A stretch of 64,000 nt of DNA from Candidatus Sulfotelmatobacter sp. (GTDB lineage Bacteria; Acidobacteriota; Terriglobia; Terriglobales; Acidobacteriaceae), in contig JAOAPI010000098.1 of NCBI GenBank assembly GCA_025462865.1, positions 47,026 to 111,025 on the forward strand, given 5' to 3'. Below are positions 17,464-26,206 of the stretch, piece after piece (position 1 is the stretch's first letter; each line of letters opens with the position of its first letter). The notes beneath the pieces were generated by a model that saw only the letters and a list, made by a program, of their open reading frames with translations, was not told where the DNA came from and made no database searches. Position numbers and translations under genes: made by a program.

Positions 17464-17856
17464 ATGCAGTCCCCGCTTCAAACCCCCTCCGCATCTACCG
17501 ACCCCAAATCAGTCAAGGTTAATCTCACCAAGGGCACCGGAGTGGATATTGAATGGGCCGACGGCCACGTTTCCCATTACTCTTTCGTCTTTCTCCGCGA
17601 CGCCTGTCCTTGCGCAATGTGTAGCGAAGAACGCGACAAAGCCAAACGCAAGCCCGGCGAAGCGCCGAAACTCGCTCCTGGCGCCTTGCCCATGTTCAAA
17701 GCCGCGGCAAAACCCGTCTCCGCCGAAAGCATCGGCAAATACGCCATCCGCTTCAAATGGAACGACGACCACGACCTCGGCATTTACTCCTGGAAATTCC
17801 TGCGGGAAGTCTGCCCATGTGCGGAGTGCAACGCCTCGAACCCTGCAGGAAATTGA
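17464..17856 (+). CDS. DUF971-domain protein with two CPCxxC motifs
   Basis: 130 aa. The DUF971 fold (related to the N-terminal domain of gamma-butyrobetaine hydroxylase) is shown by GVDIEWADGHVSHYSFVFLR and YAIRFKWNDDHDLGIYSW. Two cysteine clusters are present: CPCAMC (Cys48, 50, 53) and CPCAEC (Cys117, 119, 122), spaced as if they could form one metal or Fe-S site. DUF971 proteins have been linked with Fe-S and metal carrier operons in other bacteria; none is adjacent here. It lies alone, upstream of the RAYT element. Confidence 0.8.
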   Translation: MQSPLQTPSASTDPKSVKVNLTKGTGVDIEWADGHVSHYSFVFLRDACPCAMCSEERDKAKRKPGEAPKLAPGALPMFKAAAKPVSAESIGKYAIRFKWNDDHDLGIYSWKFLREVCPCAECNASNPAGN

Positions 17857-17991
17857 TCCAACGATCCTCAAGATGAGTACGCCTGTGGAATTCCTAGTGA
17901 CATCCGTCACAGACTCCCGCGTGATTGTTCAAAGAGACTAAGGAAACTATCCGCTGTCCGGCGTTCCGCAGCTCAAATGCCGTAGGCATGA

Positions 17992-18064
17992 TATGTGAAA
18001 GCCCGGCACGGTAGTGCCGGGAAAGCAGTGGATCAGAATAACGGAGTCCCGTCAGGGACGGCAC
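17992..18064 (+). repeat. Left REP-like unit of the RAYT element
   Basis: Two hairpins in tandem: CCCGGCAC-ggta-GTGCCGGG (18002-18021, perfect 8 bp) and GTCCC-gtca-GGGAC (18046-18059), preceded by the conserved leader ATGTGAAAG. The second hairpin ends seven bases before the transposase ATG. An inverted copy follows the gene and a solo copy is at 59781-59863. Confidence 0.85.
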
Positions 18065-18065
18065 C

Positions 18066-18509
18066 ATGGCCCATACCTATCCCAACGTTCTCATCCATTG
18101 CATCTTCAGCACCAAGCAGCGCCGCGACCTGATCCCCAAGGCCTTGCGCGAGAAGCTCTCGATGTATTTTGTCGGGATCGGCAAAAGTCACGACATTCGC
18201 GTATTGTGCGCCGGAGGCACCGCCAATCATGCCCATTTGCTGATCGTGCTGCCGGCCACGATGACCCTTGCGAAAGCGATGCAAGTGCTCAAAGCAAATT
18301 CATCGCGCTGGCTGGGCGAACATGGATTCGATTTCGCCTGGCAGGAAGGCTACGGAGCATTTAGCGTGAGTGCTTCAAATGCAGAGGCGGTGAAGCGCTA
18401 TATCGAACACCAGCCCGAACATCATGCGAAACACTCGTTCGAGGATGAGTTTGTCTCGCTCTTGCGAAAATCCGGAGTGAGCTACGATCCCGAATTCGGC
18501 TTCGGATGA
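18066..18509 (+). CDS. REP-associated tyrosine transposase (IS200-like, HUH family)
   Basis: 147-aa single-domain Y1 transposase. The HUH metal-binding pair is His55-Ala-His57 (GTANHAHLLI), and the nucleophile is Tyr112 in VKRYIEHQPEHH, the usual Y-I-x-x-Q context. Both catalytic parts are intact, so the enzyme may be active. It would nick and join single-stranded DNA at hairpin-marked ends. The gene lies between two inverted REP-like units, the arrangement typical of RAYTs, which are usually single-copy, domesticated relatives of IS200/IS605 that spread REP sequences. The ATG at 18066 sits right after the second REP hairpin without a separate Shine-Dalgarno sequence. Confidence 0.9.
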   Translation: MAHTYPNVLIHCIFSTKQRRDLIPKALREKLSMYFVGIGKSHDIRVLCAGGTANHAHLLIVLPATMTLAKAMQVLKANSSRWLGEHGFDFAWQEGYGAFSVSASNAEAVKRYIEHQPEHHAKHSFEDEFVSLLRKSGVSYDPEFGFG

Positions 18510-18512
18510 AAT

Positions 18513-18584
18513 GTGCCATTCCTGACGGGGTTCGGTTCTTCTCGGGTTAAGCCTCCCCGGCACTTTCGTGCCGGGCTTTCACAT
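18513..18584 (-). repeat. Right REP-like unit of the RAYT element (inverted)
   Basis: Hairpin CCCGGCAC-tttc-GTGCCGGG (18556-18575) followed by CTTTCACAT, the inverted form of the left leader. The second hairpin (18513-18534) matches the left unit in sequence (CCCCGTCAGGAATGGCAC on the minus strand), but its stem is decayed. Confidence 0.8.
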
Positions 18585-18718
18585 GCCGCCGCTCGCGCGG
18601 CTGGAGTGTCCTGGCGGTGCACTCTCTGTGCCATTCACAGGTATGAATTCCTTCCTTGCACTTCGCCAGCTTCAATTCCCTGTAAAATTAACTCATCACC
18701 CCCGGAGCCACTTCCGCA

Positions 18719-21406
18719 TTGTCTTTTCTCGATCAACTCAATCCGCAGCAGCGCGAGGCCGTCGAAACCACCGAAGGCCCGGTGCTCATTCTCGCCGGCG
18801 CGGGCAGTGGCAAAACGCGGGTCATCACCTACCGCATCGCCTACCTGATCGAGCACGCCGGAGTCATGCCCGAATCTATTCTGGCAATGACATTCACCAA
18901 CAAAGCCGCCGCCGAAATGGCCCAGCGCGTTGAGAAACTTGTCGGCGGACTGAGCATCGCCAAACCAGTAATCTCAACCTTTCATTCCTTCTGCGTGCGC
19001 GTACTTCGCCGTGACATCGAGGCCCTGCAGATCCCCTCCGCCACGCCCGGCAAGCCTCCTATCGGCCACACTAAGAAATTCGTCATCTACGACGAGAGCG
19101 ACATGCAATCCGTCGTCAAGTCCGTTATGAAGCGCCTCGGCGTCGACGACAAACAACTCACGCCTCGCACCGTCCTCTCGCGCATTTCCTGGGCAAAGAA
19201 TCACATGCTCGATCCGCAGGAACTTTACCTGCAGTCGGCCGATCCTAAAACCGAGAAGATCGCCCACCTGTTCGAGGAATACCGGAAAGAACTCCGCAAA
19301 GCCAACGCCCTCGACTTCGACGACCTCCTCCTCGAAGCCACACGCCTGCTCAAAACTGTCCCGCATGTTCGCGACTATTACAACCGCCGCTTCCAATATT
19401 TGCTCATCGACGAATACCAGGACACTAATCGTCCGCAATACGAACTCATGCGCATGCTCGCTGGTGAACGCCACAACGTCTGCGCTGTCGGAGACGAAGA
19501 TCAGTCGATTTATTCCTGGCGGGGCGCCGACATCCGCAACATTCTCGAATTCGAACAGGACTTCCCCGAGGCCAAAATTATCCGTCTCGAGCAGAACTAT
19601 CGTTCCACGCAAAACATTCTGCAAGCCGCATCGTCGGTTGTCGCCAATAACGTCCGCCGCAAAGGCAAGAATCTCTGGACCTCTCGCCAGGGCGGCGCCA
19701 AACTTGGCTATTACGAAGCTCCCGACGGCGAGAACGAAGCTCTATTCGCCGCCGACCACATCGCAAAATATTTGCGCGAGGCCGCCCAGCATGGCGAAAC
19801 TCCACGCGCCGCCGTGCTCTACCGCACCAATTCTCAATCGCGCCTCTTTGAGGAAGCCATGCGCCGCTACGGACTCAAGTACAAAGTCGTCGGCGGATTT
19901 TCTTTCTACGAGCGCGCCGAGATCAAGGACATGATCTCGTACCTCAAAGTTATCTTGAATCCCGATGACTCCATCTCGCTCCTCCGCGTGATTAACACGC
20001 CGACCCGCGGCATTGGCAAAAGCACCATCGACACCATCGAGCGTCTCGCGCTCGAAACCGGCCTCTCTCTCTGGGGTGCACTCGGCGAAGCGATTCGCCG
20101 CCAACTCCTCCCGCAGCGCGCGCTGTCATCCCTGAAAAGTTTTCAGCAGCTAATCCTCGACGCCCAAGCCATGTTGTCAGGAACCTTCGTGGAGCATCTG
20201 GAAGAGAGTGTGGAAGAAAGTGTGGCGCGGGCGCCCTCGCCCGTGCAAGTGTCAGAAGCGCCACAAACTTTGCAGGCGGCCGCGGACGATTCATCTCCCG
20301 ACGATGCCGCCGCCTTCGACCCCAACGAGTTCGAAAACATTGCCTTCGATTTCGGCGAGCCCGACAGTAGCGCCAGTGTCTCGCGGGCTGTCTCGCAAAC
20401 AGAAGAAGGGGCGTCTTCCCCGCTCGCCGACCAGCAAACCGGCGCCGCCCCAACCATCTCCACCGCCGACATCCTCAAATTCCTTATCGACCGCACCGGC
20501 TACATCAAAATTCTCGAAGCCGAAGACACGCCCGAAGCCTTCTCCCGCATCGAAAACCTGCGCGAGTTGGTTAATGCGGCGATGGACTCGCGCGACCGCG
20601 GCGAATCGCTCGACCAATTCCTCGACCACGCCGCCCTCATCAGCGACGCCGACGATTACGACGAGCGCGCTCAGATCACTCTCATGAGCCTGCACGCCGC
20701 CAAGGGTTTGGAGTTTCCTCTCGTCTTTCTCAGCGGCCTCGAAGAAGGCCTGTTCCCACACTCGCGCACCATGCTTCAGCCGGATGAGGTCGAAGAAGAG
20801 CGCCGCCTGTGTTATGTCGGAATGACGCGCGCCATGGACCAGCTCGTCCTCACCCGCGCCGTCTACCGCCGTAGACACGGCACGGACCTCCCCGAAGCCA
20901 GCGTCCCTTCGCGATTCCTTGAAGAAGTTCCGATCCAGTTGATTGAAGAATTAGGCAGGCGTCGCAGCACGGCGAGTGTAGGCACAAGTCGTGTGGGTGC
21001 GGGCGACTCGCATGCTCGGTCGCGTAGCGACGACCATACCTCGACTCACTATTCCTACGAAGACGAAGATCAAAGCGCGAGCTGGCGAGCTCGCGACAGG
21101 GCAAGCGCAACTCAGTCCATGCGCCAAAAGCCCACAACTCCAGCTAAGCCCTACAACTCTATCGAGAACATCTCCGAATTTTTTGCCTCGCGCGGCAAGA
21201 AGTTCACCATCCCCAAGGCTGCTCCTGAAGAGCCTACCGGCAAGCGCGGATTCCGTCCCGGCCAGCGCGTTCGCCATCCCAAATACGGCGAGGGAACCGT
21301 CTACCAGCGCGAAGGAGAAGGCGAAGAAGCCAAGATTACTGTACAATTTCCTCGCTTCGGCTTGAAGAAGCTGGTGGAGAAATATGCCCAGCTGGAGCGT
21401 GCCTAG
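18719..21406 (+). CDS. pcrA: PcrA/UvrD-type superfamily 1A DNA helicase with low-complexity inserts
   Basis: 3'-5' helicase for nucleotide-excision and recombination control. 895 aa from a TTG start (GGAG about 12 bases upstream). Motifs: Q-motif LNPQQREAV, Walker A GAGSGKT (27-33), DEYQDTN (Asp231-Glu232), GDEDQSIYSWRGA, QNYRST, and YVGMTRA near the end. Residues about 845-895 form the PcrA C-terminal Tudor-like domain (RVRHPKYGEGTV), the RNA-polymerase-binding part. Two segments are foreign to the family: about 485-580 (acidic, Ala/Ser/Pro-rich) and about 755-800 (Arg/Ser-rich). Both coincide with GC-rich palindromes in the DNA. Confidence 0.93.
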   Translation: MSFLDQLNPQQREAVETTEGPVLILAGAGSGKTRVITYRIAYLIEHAGVMPESILAMTFTNKAAAEMAQRVEKLVGGLSIAKPVISTFHSFCVRVLRRDIEALQIPSATPGKPPIGHTKKFVIYDESDMQSVVKSVMKRLGVDDKQLTPRTVLSRISWAKNHMLDPQELYLQSADPKTEKIAHLFEEYRKELRKANALDFDDLLLEATRLLKTVPHVRDYYNRRFQYLLIDEYQDTNRPQYELMRMLAGERHNVCAVGDEDQSIYSWRGADIRNILEFEQDFPEAKIIRLEQNYRSTQNILQAASSVVANNVRRKGKNLWTSRQGGAKLGYYEAPDGENEALFAADHIAKYLREAAQHGETPRAAVLYRTNSQSRLFEEAMRRYGLKYKVVGGFSFYERAEIKDMISYLKVILNPDDSISLLRVINTPTRGIGKSTIDTIERLALETGLSLWGALGEAIRRQLLPQRALSSLKSFQQLILDAQAMLSGTFVEHLEESVEESVARAPSPVQVSEAPQTLQAAADDSSPDDAAAFDPNEFENIAFDFGEPDSSASVSRAVSQTEEGASSPLADQQTGAAPTISTADILKFLIDRTGYIKILEAEDTPEAFSRIENLRELVNAAMDSRDRGESLDQFLDHAALISDADDYDERAQITLMSLHAAKGLEFPLVFLSGLEEGLFPHSRTMLQPDEVEEERRLCYVGMTRAMDQLVLTRAVYRRRHGTDLPEASVPSRFLEEVPIQLIEELGRRRSTASVGTSRVGAGDSHARSRSDDHTSTHYSYEDEDQSASWRARDRASATQSMRQKPTTPAKPYNSIENISEFFASRGKKFTIPKAAPEEPTGKRGFRPGQRVRHPKYGEGTVYQREGEGEEAKITVQFPRFGLKKLVEKYAQLERA
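20226..20245. repeat. Palindrome inside pcrA
   Basis: CGCGGGCG-ccct-CGCCCGTG, a hairpin with seven Watson-Crick pairs and one G-U pair, lies within the disordered insert of the helicase and resembles an intergenic REP hairpin carried in frame. Confidence 0.55.
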
Positions 21407-21460
21407 CGCGCAGGGAACCGCTCTCAATAGCGGCAAGATCCATAGTCCCGGGAGAAATTA

Positions 21461-22030
21461 ATGATGGAGAAAATGGGCAGATTATTATTGATGAGTACGG
21501 TAACACTGTTGGCGGCATCGTCCGCTTTCGCTCAAGCGGCGAAAATCCGGCATGAACGTCGGCCCCCTGCAGTCGCGGACGCGAACTCCAGCGCGCCTCC
21601 GCAAACCCAACCCACCTACCAATTTTTTTCTATCCTCGATGGCACTCCCAAGGGTCTTACTCTTCACCACGATACTGAAGTCGGCACCGGCAGGGCAGTC
21701 GACGTTTACGTTTTTCCAATTGAGTTGCAAATCCTGAATTCGGATGGGAATCTCGAGCCCGAGGGACTGATCCTCGATAACTTCTACACTGCGAAGGCAG
21801 TGAATCCTCTGACCGCGCCAAATCCCAACAACGCTCGCGACTGCAAGACTTGGAATACGCTCGTATTAAATGAAATCAAGAATCGGGGAGCGAACTCGCC
21901 CACTTGGTCTTACATTGAATTCACCGTAGCGCAAGGTGCCCGCGTCCTCCAAACCAATGAAGACGGCCAGGTCTGGTGGAGCGACGACATAGAATGCTGG
22001 GGATCGCGAGACCGCTTTGCCCCGTTCTAA
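21461..22030 (+). CDS. Exported hypothetical protein
   Basis: 189 aa with a clear signal peptide (LLLMSTVTLLAASSAFAQ, cut near residue 25). No lipobox. The mature part starts basic and Pro-rich, then appears to be a small beta-rich domain; it has two Cys (in ARDCKTW and DIECWG) that could form a disulfide in the periplasm. I do not recognise a family. A ribosome site (GGGAGAAATTA) precedes the first of two ATGs. It follows pcrA by 54 bp on the same strand and precedes the Lys/Arg-rich small protein. Confidence 0.7.
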   Translation: MMEKMGRLLLMSTVTLLAASSAFAQAAKIRHERRPPAVADANSSAPPQTQPTYQFFSILDGTPKGLTLHHDTEVGTGRAVDVYVFPIELQILNSDGNLEPEGLILDNFYTAKAVNPLTAPNPNNARDCKTWNTLVLNEIKNRGANSPTWSYIEFTVAQGARVLQTNEDGQVWWSDDIECWGSRDRFAPF

Positions 22031-22123
22031 TCCGGAATGCGTCGGTCGCCAGTTTCTCGGCTGAAGTAGATGTGAAATGAGCAAGCAAAAATTTGTATTG
22101 AGAAGAGGATAACGACAGCAATC

Positions 22124-22285
22124 ATGGCAAATACAGCAACCCTAACCAAAGAAGAACGCAAGAAGTCGAAACGCGCCGCCCGCAAGAAGAGTAAAGCGGA
22201 AAAGCCGAAGAAGCCCCGCGACTACGCCCGCGGATCGAAAAAGCGCAAAGTGAAGAAATTGGCTCGCGGCCAGTCGAAACGTTAA
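22124..22285 (+). CDS. Very basic Lys/Arg-rich small protein (53 aa)
   Basis: Twenty-four of 53 residues are Lys or Arg (16 K, 8 R), in runs such as KEERKKSKRAARKKSKAEK and GSKKRKVKKLARGQSKR, with almost no hydrophobic residues. The composition resembles bacterial histone-H1-like or ribosome-associated peptides, so nucleic-acid binding is likely, but no family is recognised. AGAGG lies about 15 bases before the ATG. The strongly biased, stop-free frame argues that it is real. It sits between the exported hypothetical gene and the permease gene. Confidence 0.6.
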   Translation: MANTATLTKEERKKSKRAARKKSKAEKPKKPRDYARGSKKRKVKKLARGQSKR

Positions 22286-22351
22286 GCCGCATTCGGCATC
22301 AAGCGCTTGGCATTTAGTCGGACGGTTCCAATATCTAAAGGAACTAACTGG

Positions 22352-22384
22352 CTAAATGCTAAGTGCTGATTGCTGACGGCTAGC
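22352..22384 (+). repeat. Short dispersed repeat GATTGCTGACGGCT
   Basis: AAGTGCTGATTGCTGACGGC sits just before the permease ribosome site. ATTGCTGACGGCT recurs as its reverse complement at 49119-49131, and a diverged version lies at 49234-49255 in front of coaX. Confidence 0.5.
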
Positions 22385-22404
22385 TTTCAGGAGACAACAA
22401 GCTC

Positions 22405-23973
22405 TTGCCTCAATCATCCACGGAACCCGCACCTCCGGTTCGCACCTCCGACAATCAGCTTTTCTGCTGCAAGTCGATCGACAAGCTGATTTCGGAGTCT
22501 GAGATCCCAGGCCAGCGGCTGCAAAAAACTCTCGGGCCCTGGTCGCTCACCGCGCTGGGCATCGGCGCCATCATAGGCTCCGGCATCTTCGTGCTCACCG
22601 GAACAGCCGCTGCCGGAGAATATTTCCAGGCGCCCTCCATTCTTCACGCGCAAGTTCTCGACATCATCGTGAACTTCTTTCGTGGCGGAGGTTTGGCCAA
22701 TGTGCTCATGCATGGTCGCCCGCCTGCCGGCCCCTCTATCGCGATCTCGTTTTTCTTAGTTGCGCTTGCCTGCAGCTTCGCCGGCCTCTGCTACGCGGAG
22801 CTCGCCTCCATGATTCCCATCGCTGGCAGCGCCTACACTTATTCGTACGCGACTCTCGGTGAGATTTTCGCCTGGATCATCGGCTGGGACCTGATCCTCG
22901 AATATGTTGTGAGCAATGTGGTGGTCGCGATCGGATTCGCCGCCTACACCAAAGCACAACTCGAATCCTTCGGCGTGAGATTGCCTGATAAATGGTCCAC
23001 GCCAGTCTGGGAAACCGGCCACTGGACCGGCTCCTACTTCAACTTCCCCGCATTCCTCATCATTTTCATCCTCACCGTGCTCTTGGTACGAGGCGTGCGT
23101 GAATCCGCCAAAGCCAACAATGTCATGGTTGCCATCAAGATTGGCGCCATTCTCGTATTCCTGGTAATCGGCGGGGCGTTGGTCAATCCCAGCAACTGGC
23201 ATCCTTTCGCCCCTTCCGGATTCGGCGGGGTCGTCACCGGTGGCGCCATCGTCTTCTTTACTTACATCGGTTTCGATTCCGTCTCCACGGCCGCCGAAGA
23301 AGCCAGAAACCCTCAGCGCGACTTGCCTATTGGCATCATCGCCTCGCTCATCGTGTGCACCATCCTCTACGTCGGAGTCTCCATCGTGCTGCTCGGCATG
23401 ATGAAGTACACGACCTTCGTCTCCGGTGAAGCCGCTCAAGCCCCGGTAGCCTACGCTCTGAAAGTGCTCGGCGCGAGCCGCTGGTCGCGCTCCATCATCG
23501 TCATCGGCGCCCTCACGGGGATGATTTCTTCGCTTTTAGTTTTTCAATACGGTCAGGCTCGCATCTGGTACGCCATGTCGCGTGACCGTCTTTTCCCGGC
23601 GCTCTTCTCAAAAGTTCACGCCAAGTTCAAGACGCCGCACTACTCCACCTGGATCGCGGGCTTTGCCGTCGGCATCCCCGCCGGGATCTTCGCCATTAGC
23701 GATGCCGCCGATCTTTCCAACATCGGCACGCTCTTCGCTTTCGTTCTGGTTTCGCTCGGAGTAATCATCTTGCGCCGCACCCAACCGGACCGACCGCGCA
23801 TCTTTAAAGTTCCGCTGGTGCCGTGGTTCCCCCTGATCTCGATCATTCTCTGCGGCGGCCTCATGACCGGACTCACTGTGATCACCTGGCTGCGCTTCGT
23901 CCTCTGGCTGGTACTCGGCCTACTGATCTACCTCTTTTACAGCCGCCACAGGAGCGAGTTCGCAAAGAAGTAA
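22405..23973 (+). CDS. APC-family amino acid permease (cationic amino acid transporter-like, CAT/YfnA type)
   Basis: 522 aa, inner membrane. It has a hydrophilic N-terminus (about 45 residues) and 12 or more hydrophobic segments. The APC consensus is clear: LGPWSLTALGIGAIIGSGIF in the first helix, ASMIPIAGSAYTYSYATLGE in the third, and FTYIGFDSVSTAAEEARNPQ later. This pattern belongs to the CAT/YfnA branch, which carries basic or branched amino acids; the exact substrate is unknown. A TTG start with AGGAGA about nine bases upstream gives the conserved length. The loop after the first helix is about 40 residues longer than usual. Confidence 0.9.
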   Translation: MPQSSTEPAPPVRTSDNQLFCCKSIDKLISESEIPGQRLQKTLGPWSLTALGIGAIIGSGIFVLTGTAAAGEYFQAPSILHAQVLDIIVNFFRGGGLANVLMHGRPPAGPSIAISFFLVALACSFAGLCYAELASMIPIAGSAYTYSYATLGEIFAWIIGWDLILEYVVSNVVVAIGFAAYTKAQLESFGVRLPDKWSTPVWETGHWTGSYFNFPAFLIIFILTVLLVRGVRESAKANNVMVAIKIGAILVFLVIGGALVNPSNWHPFAPSGFGGVVTGGAIVFFTYIGFDSVSTAAEEARNPQRDLPIGIIASLIVCTILYVGVSIVLLGMMKYTTFVSGEAAQAPVAYALKVLGASRWSRSIIVIGALTGMISSLLVFQYGQARIWYAMSRDRLFPALFSKVHAKFKTPHYSTWIAGFAVGIPAGIFAISDAADLSNIGTLFAFVLVSLGVIILRRTQPDRPRIFKVPLVPWFPLISIILCGGLMTGLTVITWLRFVLWLVLGLLIYLFYSRHRSEFAKK

Positions 23974-23988
23974 AGGTCACTAAAAGCA

Positions 23989-24020
23989 CCTGTCATCCTG
24001 CGCCGTCGAAGGACCCCTTT
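23989..24020 (+). repeat. Dispersed GTCATCC...GTCGAAGGACC repeat, copy 1
   Basis: CCTGTCATCCTG and then GTCGAAGGACCCCTTT, downstream of the permease. A longer copy with an internal hairpin is at 58462-58530. Confidence 0.6.
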
Positions 24021-24242
24021 AGGTGGTCGTCACCACCGGCCCAACAAGGCGTTTCCATCACGACCTCTCATTTTGCCGGTACCCGACGAATTGAAGGGCG
24101 CGATGACGTTACTGGGCTGCGGTCGCGTCGCTTGGCCGCGGCGTACGGGCCTCGGTTTAAAATCCAAACAGTTTGTTGTGGAACAAGGTGGCGGAGAGAT
24201 TTCCGTCAAAGGTGAGGAGCGGAGCGGCGCAGTAAAAGCTAC

Positions 24243-26051
24243 TTACTTCTTCTCGGCCATCTTGCGCGAGATTTCTTCCATCAGCTTAGGGCGGAGGCCG
24301 GCAAGGACACTGTCGACGATGCTGGCGACATCTGCAGGGGAATCGGTCGGCGCCGCGGATGCAACTTCCTGCAATGCTTGTTCGGCGCCAGCTGCGACTG
24401 CGAGAGCTGCGGTGTCGGACGAAGGCACTTCGGGTGCGGCCGATTCGACTGGGTGGGCCTGCGGATCTTCGGCGCTTCCTTTGCTGGTGTCCTGGATCTG
24501 GCGCCAGCTGGCCCAGGCTGCGGCGGTGGTTTTCACGGTTTCGGAATCCAGTTTAGGTTCGGAGCTGTCGGTGATCGGTGCGTAAGCGTCGGACGCGGTC
24601 GCGGACTGAGCTACCGGAGAGTCTGTCTCCGAAGCGACGGCGGAATCGCTCGCGGCTCCCGCAACGTCAGCTTCTTTGGCGGTGCCCGCAAATTCGGGTT
24701 GTGGCTCGACCTTCGCCTCAGGTCCCGCGAGAACCGGCGACGTCTGCGTCTCGTCAACACTCGCTGTAGCAGGCACGGTTTCAGGTTGTGAAACAGACGT
24801 CGATTCTGAAGTTGAAATTACGGCTGCTGATTCTTCAATCGAAGTCGCTGATTGAGCCGCAGAGTTCTGGTACGACTCGGCTTCAGCTACGACTGAGCCA
24901 GCGGCGGTGGCATAGTCTGCGGCGGCGAACGCAGCGTATGCCTTTTGCATTTCATGTTCGAGGGCAATCGATGTTTCATTGCTTTCCAATGCCACCGAGA
25001 CCGCGGTCCAGCGCGACGACCCGGGACTAACCGACTCCGCTGATTCGGAGGCAGCTGCCATCGTTATCGGCGCGTCCTGCCGTTCTTCCATTTTTTCGTT
25101 CCCGTTGCGGCTGTCACCGTTGCTGCGATGATCCACGGCGGTGGCCAAAACTTCGCTTGAGGCTTGCGCGACACTTCCCGTTTCTGGTCCGGCGGATTTA
25201 TGCTCTTCAGGACGATTGAGGTCGACACCCGACTCCGACTTTATCTCGTCATCCTGAAATCGTTCGAGAGAAGGCTCTACAGCAAACTCGCCGGGGGATC
25301 CAGAAGGCGCAGTAACGGAACTTTGATTGCCGGATTTGGTGGCGGCCTCCGCCATTTGCATTTGCGCGGCTGCAGTGGTGATGGCCGCTACCTCTGCGGG
25401 CGTCACCTCTTTTGGCACGCCGATGGGAGCAAAAGCGGCTACATCCACATGCGTTTCAGGCGCGGGCGACGGATCTTGGCGCTTTTCTTTTTTGTCCGCG
25501 CCGCTGCGAGCTGCGGCCTGAGATTCGTTCTCTTCGTTATTCGCTTCTGTTTTCTTGTGAGGGAAGCTAATACGGTTTTTCCATCCAGTCTCGGTGTTGG
25601 AGGAGGCGTTGCGGTCAGAGTCGTCCGCAGCGGCCATCGCCCGGGCAAAACGTCCCGGCTTGGAGGGTTCGGCGCGCGGCACAACCTTGTCTTCCAATTT
25701 CGACAGAGCGCTCAGTAATTCACTGGCTTCAAACGGCTTGACGATATAACCCTCGGCGCGCACGCGTTGCGCTTCTTCCGGCTTGAAGGGCTCGAGCTTG
25801 CCTACGGTGAGCAGCACCGGAATCCGGGCGGTCTCCTGAGATTCTTTAAGGCGCTGGCATACTTCCAGGCCGCTGTAGCCCGGCATGTAAACATCCAGGA
25901 TGACAAGGTCGGGTTTCAACTCGGCGATCTTTTTCAGCGCGGCGGAGCCATTGTTGACGGCAATAACTTCGTAGCCCGCGTCCGCGAGGATTTTGCGCCC
26001 CATATTCTGAGCGGTGACGCTGTCGTCGGCGAGCAGTATTTTCCGGGCCAA
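24243..26051 (-). CDS. Response-regulator receiver protein with long disordered tail
   Basis: 602 aa. Residues 1-122 are a complete REC domain: acidic pair Asp9-Asp10, phospho-acceptor Asp53 (VILDVYMPG), Thr83 and Lys106 (YIVKPF). The next about 440 residues are Ala/Ser/Glu/Thr-rich and without regular structure. The last about 30 residues (VASIVDSVLAGLRPKLMEEI) look like a conserved amphipathic helix and probably bind a partner. No DNA-binding or enzymatic output domain is present. No histidine kinase is adjacent. A link to a gliding/pilus or chemosensory phosphorelay, where REC-plus-tail proteins occur, is possible but not shown here. Confidence 0.85.
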   Translation of the reverse strand: MARKILLADDSVTAQNMGRKILADAGYEVIAVNNGSAALKKIAELKPDLVILDVYMPGYSGLEVCQRLKESQETARIPVLLTVGKLEPFKPEEAQRVRAEGYIVKPFEASELLSALSKLEDKVVPRAEPSKPGRFARAMAAADDSDRNASSNTETGWKNRISFPHKKTEANNEENESQAAARSGADKKEKRQDPSPAPETHVDVAAFAPIGVPKEVTPAEVAAITTAAAQMQMAEAATKSGNQSSVTAPSGSPGEFAVEPSLERFQDDEIKSESGVDLNRPEEHKSAGPETGSVAQASSEVLATAVDHRSNGDSRNGNEKMEERQDAPITMAAASESAESVSPGSSRWTAVSVALESNETSIALEHEMQKAYAAFAAADYATAAGSVVAEAESYQNSAAQSATSIEESAAVISTSESTSVSQPETVPATASVDETQTSPVLAGPEAKVEPQPEFAGTAKEADVAGAASDSAVASETDSPVAQSATASDAYAPITDSSEPKLDSETVKTTAAAWASWRQIQDTSKGSAEDPQAHPVESAAPEVPSSDTAALAVAAGAEQALQEVASAAPTDSPADVASIVDSVLAGLRPKLMEEISRKMAEKK

Positions 26052-26206
26052 AGAAGATTCCTCTAGTGAGGGGAGATATCGCGAAGGTAACCTGCCCCTC
26101 GCCGTAAGTCAATGAACCAGACGGGAAGTAACACGTTACCAGCGGTCAGCATCTACCGCGCGCAGGCTGGGTTCTTGAAGGCGCGCCAATCTGGCAGAAG
26201 GCGGAT

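Larger units (their letters stand above)
17992..18584 (+). mobile_element. RAYT/REP mobile unit
   Basis: About 590 bp made of a left REP unit, the HUH transposase gene and an inverted right REP unit. Both ends read ATGTGAAAGCCCGGCACG inward, so the element has true inverted termini. Confidence 0.75.

Noticed and set aside
17873..17941. 22-codon frame after the DUF971 gene
   Set aside because: No ribosome site, short and without distinctive composition.
24073..24585. 170-codon plus-strand frame antisense to the 3' end of the REC gene
   Set aside because: Low-complexity translation and overlap with a well-supported gene; no ribosome site.
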